Shown here: positions 62,927 to 64,000 of the stretch, piece after piece
Layout: every line of letters starts with the position of its first letter
How positions within the stretch are numbered: the first letter of the stretch is position 1
From: Marasmius tenuissimus
Lineage: Eukaryota; Basidiomycota; Agaricomycetes; Agaricales; Marasmiaceae
NCBI GenBank assembly: GCA_029532415.1
Contig: JAQOTA010000053.1
Coordinates: forward strand, 3,906,001 to 3,970,000
DNA: 64,000 nucleotides
Direction: 5' to 3'
The notes under the pieces: model-generated
What the model was told of the DNA's origin: nothing
The model's input: only the letters and a program-made list of their open reading frames with translations
Database searches by the model: none
Made by a program: the position numbers and the translations under genes

Positions 62927-64000
62927 CTAATCGTCGTCCTCCTCTTCCTGACTAATCAAACTCATCGTCGCTTCGCTTCTCGGTCTAACGTCTAGCCTGA
63001 AGTTTGTGGGTTGCCTAAACACGGCGTTTTCAAAGGCCACCTTAGACTCCTCCTCCTTTCTGCCAGCCTCGCCTCTGCCATTATCCGAGAAAGACCAGTC
63101 GACGGTCGCCAGCAGAGTGACAATAACGAGCCATGCGGAGCTGTAAACGAGGTTTTGCCCTGGACATTGCCTGCGACCGAAGCCAAAGACATATGTTCTA
63201 GGATCGCGTTCCCTTCTACGGGCCTTCAATGCATCAAATGCAGCGGGGTCCATCGACGGGTTGGCGAGGAGAACTTTCTCAGCAGGAGAAAGGAGGTGTC
63301 GTTCGGGGCAGAAGTCCTCGGGAGTTACGTGGGGCATGGATTCAGGAGCAGGCCAAAGCATGGGATCTCGCGTTATGTTGTAGATGTTGGCGAAGATCAA
63401 GGAGCCTTTCTTGAGGTAGGTCTCCTTTCCGGTGGTAGGGTTGACAAAGAAGTCGTCCTCCATCAGTCTGTGAGGGAGAGCCATCGGTACACCGGCATTG
63501 TGTCTGAGAACCTCAGAGAACAGAGCCTCGCAGTACGGAAGGTTGGGACGATCGGAGAATGTAGGGAGACGCGAGCCATGGGGAACGATAGAGTCGATTT
63601 CAGCGCGAGCTTTGGCGTGAACGGCGGGATTCTTGGCCATCATCAAAAGGAAGTACTGAATCGTAGTAACGGTAGTATCGAGCGATGCAGAATACATGGA
63701 GTTGGCGGTCCATTTGAGGTCGTATTCGAACTGACTGGAAAGAGACAACTTGTTCGACGCGTTGTCAGTCGACACGTTGTTGGGATTCGATTCAGCGTTC
63801 TCGAGAAGGGTCGAGCAGAACGACGAGGCGTGAGTATTTGATTTCTGTGCTCAAGTTTAGTATCGCGAACATCAAACGCACACGCGAGAAACTCACCATC
63901 TGGTGCTTAACAAAGTTGTACGGCCTGTCCACGAACTCTTCCATCTTTGCCTTCCACGTTCTCGCCTTCTGGAGGAAACCAGAACCGGGCATCCACTCTG
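62927..64000 (-). CDS. Cytochrome P450, C-terminal part (runs off the window)
   Basis: Haem monooxygenase, probably ER-anchored through an N-terminus outside the window. Exons at about 63895-64000 (PGSGFLQKARTWKAK, EFVDRPYNFVKHQM) and 62927-63840. Helix I: MYSASLDTTVTTIQYF (S-x-D-T-T, with Ala-Ser in place of the common Ala-Gly). Helix K ExxR: SEVLRHN. The PERF-type block reads FCPERHL, and the haem loop FGFGRRQCPGQNL carries the axial Cys. The tail after NFRLDVRPRSEATMSL is acidic and ends EEEDDD at 62927. This is the style of basidiomycete CYP families related to O-methylsterigmatocystin-type oxidoreductases, but no subfamily is assigned. Substrate unknown. Confidence 0.92.

Overview
The window is eukaryotic and fungal. 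Almost every recognisable gene is broken by many 45-70 nt GT-AG introns, genes lie on both strands without operons, and the protein families (AA9 lytic polysaccharide monooxygenase, GMC oxidoreductase, CE4 deacetylase, fasciclin, DUF6534 membrane protein, fungal P450, F-box proteins, Zn2Cys6 and HMG-box regulators) are typical of a mushroom-forming, plant-matter-degrading basidiomycete (Agaricomycetes). No rRNA, tRNA, CRISPR array or bacterial-type regulation was seen.

Layout. 1-1.0 kb: 5' part of an AA9 LPMO gene (minus). 1.8-8.0 kb: a tandem duplication of a secreted beta-lactamase-like serine hydrolase. The first copy looks intact; the second carries at least three frame disruptions. A 5'-truncated LINE-type retrotransposon lies upstream of copy A and is absent from the matching place upstream of copy B. 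8.5-10.7 kb: DHA1-type MFS transporter. 11.6-12.9 kb: CE4 chitin deacetylase-like enzyme. 13.3-15.7 kb: glucose-oxidase-like GMC flavoenzyme. 16.5-18.0 kb: Zn2Cys6 transcription factor. 21.2-22.4 kb: F-box protein. 24.4-25.8 kb: fasciclin protein with a probable GPI anchor and one frame break. 26.3-28.0 kb: uridine phosphorylase. 28-32.8 kb: gene-poor. 32.8-34.4 kb: HMG-box regulator. 36.8-38.0 kb: 2,4-dienoyl-CoA-reductase-like SDR. 39.4-43.5 kb: GH31 alpha-glucosidase. 43.7-44.4 kb: broken cysteine-rich secreted-protein gene. 45.3-46.9 kb: flavin monooxygenase. 47.3-49.4 kb: CaMK-type kinase. 50.1-51.3 kb: second F-box protein. 55.4-56.1 kb: a Kex2-processed repeat-peptide precursor. 58.0-60.2 kb: DUF6534 multi-pass membrane protein. 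61.1-62.3 kb: arylamine N-acetyltransferase. 62.9 kb to the edge: C-terminal part of a P450.

The most striking item is the 188-residue precursor at 55.4-56.1 kb. It has a signal peptide followed by eight copies of a small peptide ending in PHAVTW (or PHQVTW) plus one degenerate copy. Most copies are separated by Lys-Arg sites and Glu-Ala spacers, the layout of the ascomycete alpha-factor precursor, whereas known basidiomycete mating pheromones are short farnesylated CaaX peptides. Peptide residues are constant while their codons vary, which suggests selection on the mature peptide.

Several secreted genes form a loose biomass and cell-wall theme: LPMO, GMC oxidase (potential H2O2 source for LPMO), CE4, GH31 and fasciclin. 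Others form a detoxification theme: P450, NAT, FMO, MFS and beta-lactamase-like hydrolase. They are spread out and do not form an evident biosynthetic cluster. Exon boundaries were read by eye from splice signals and family consensus.
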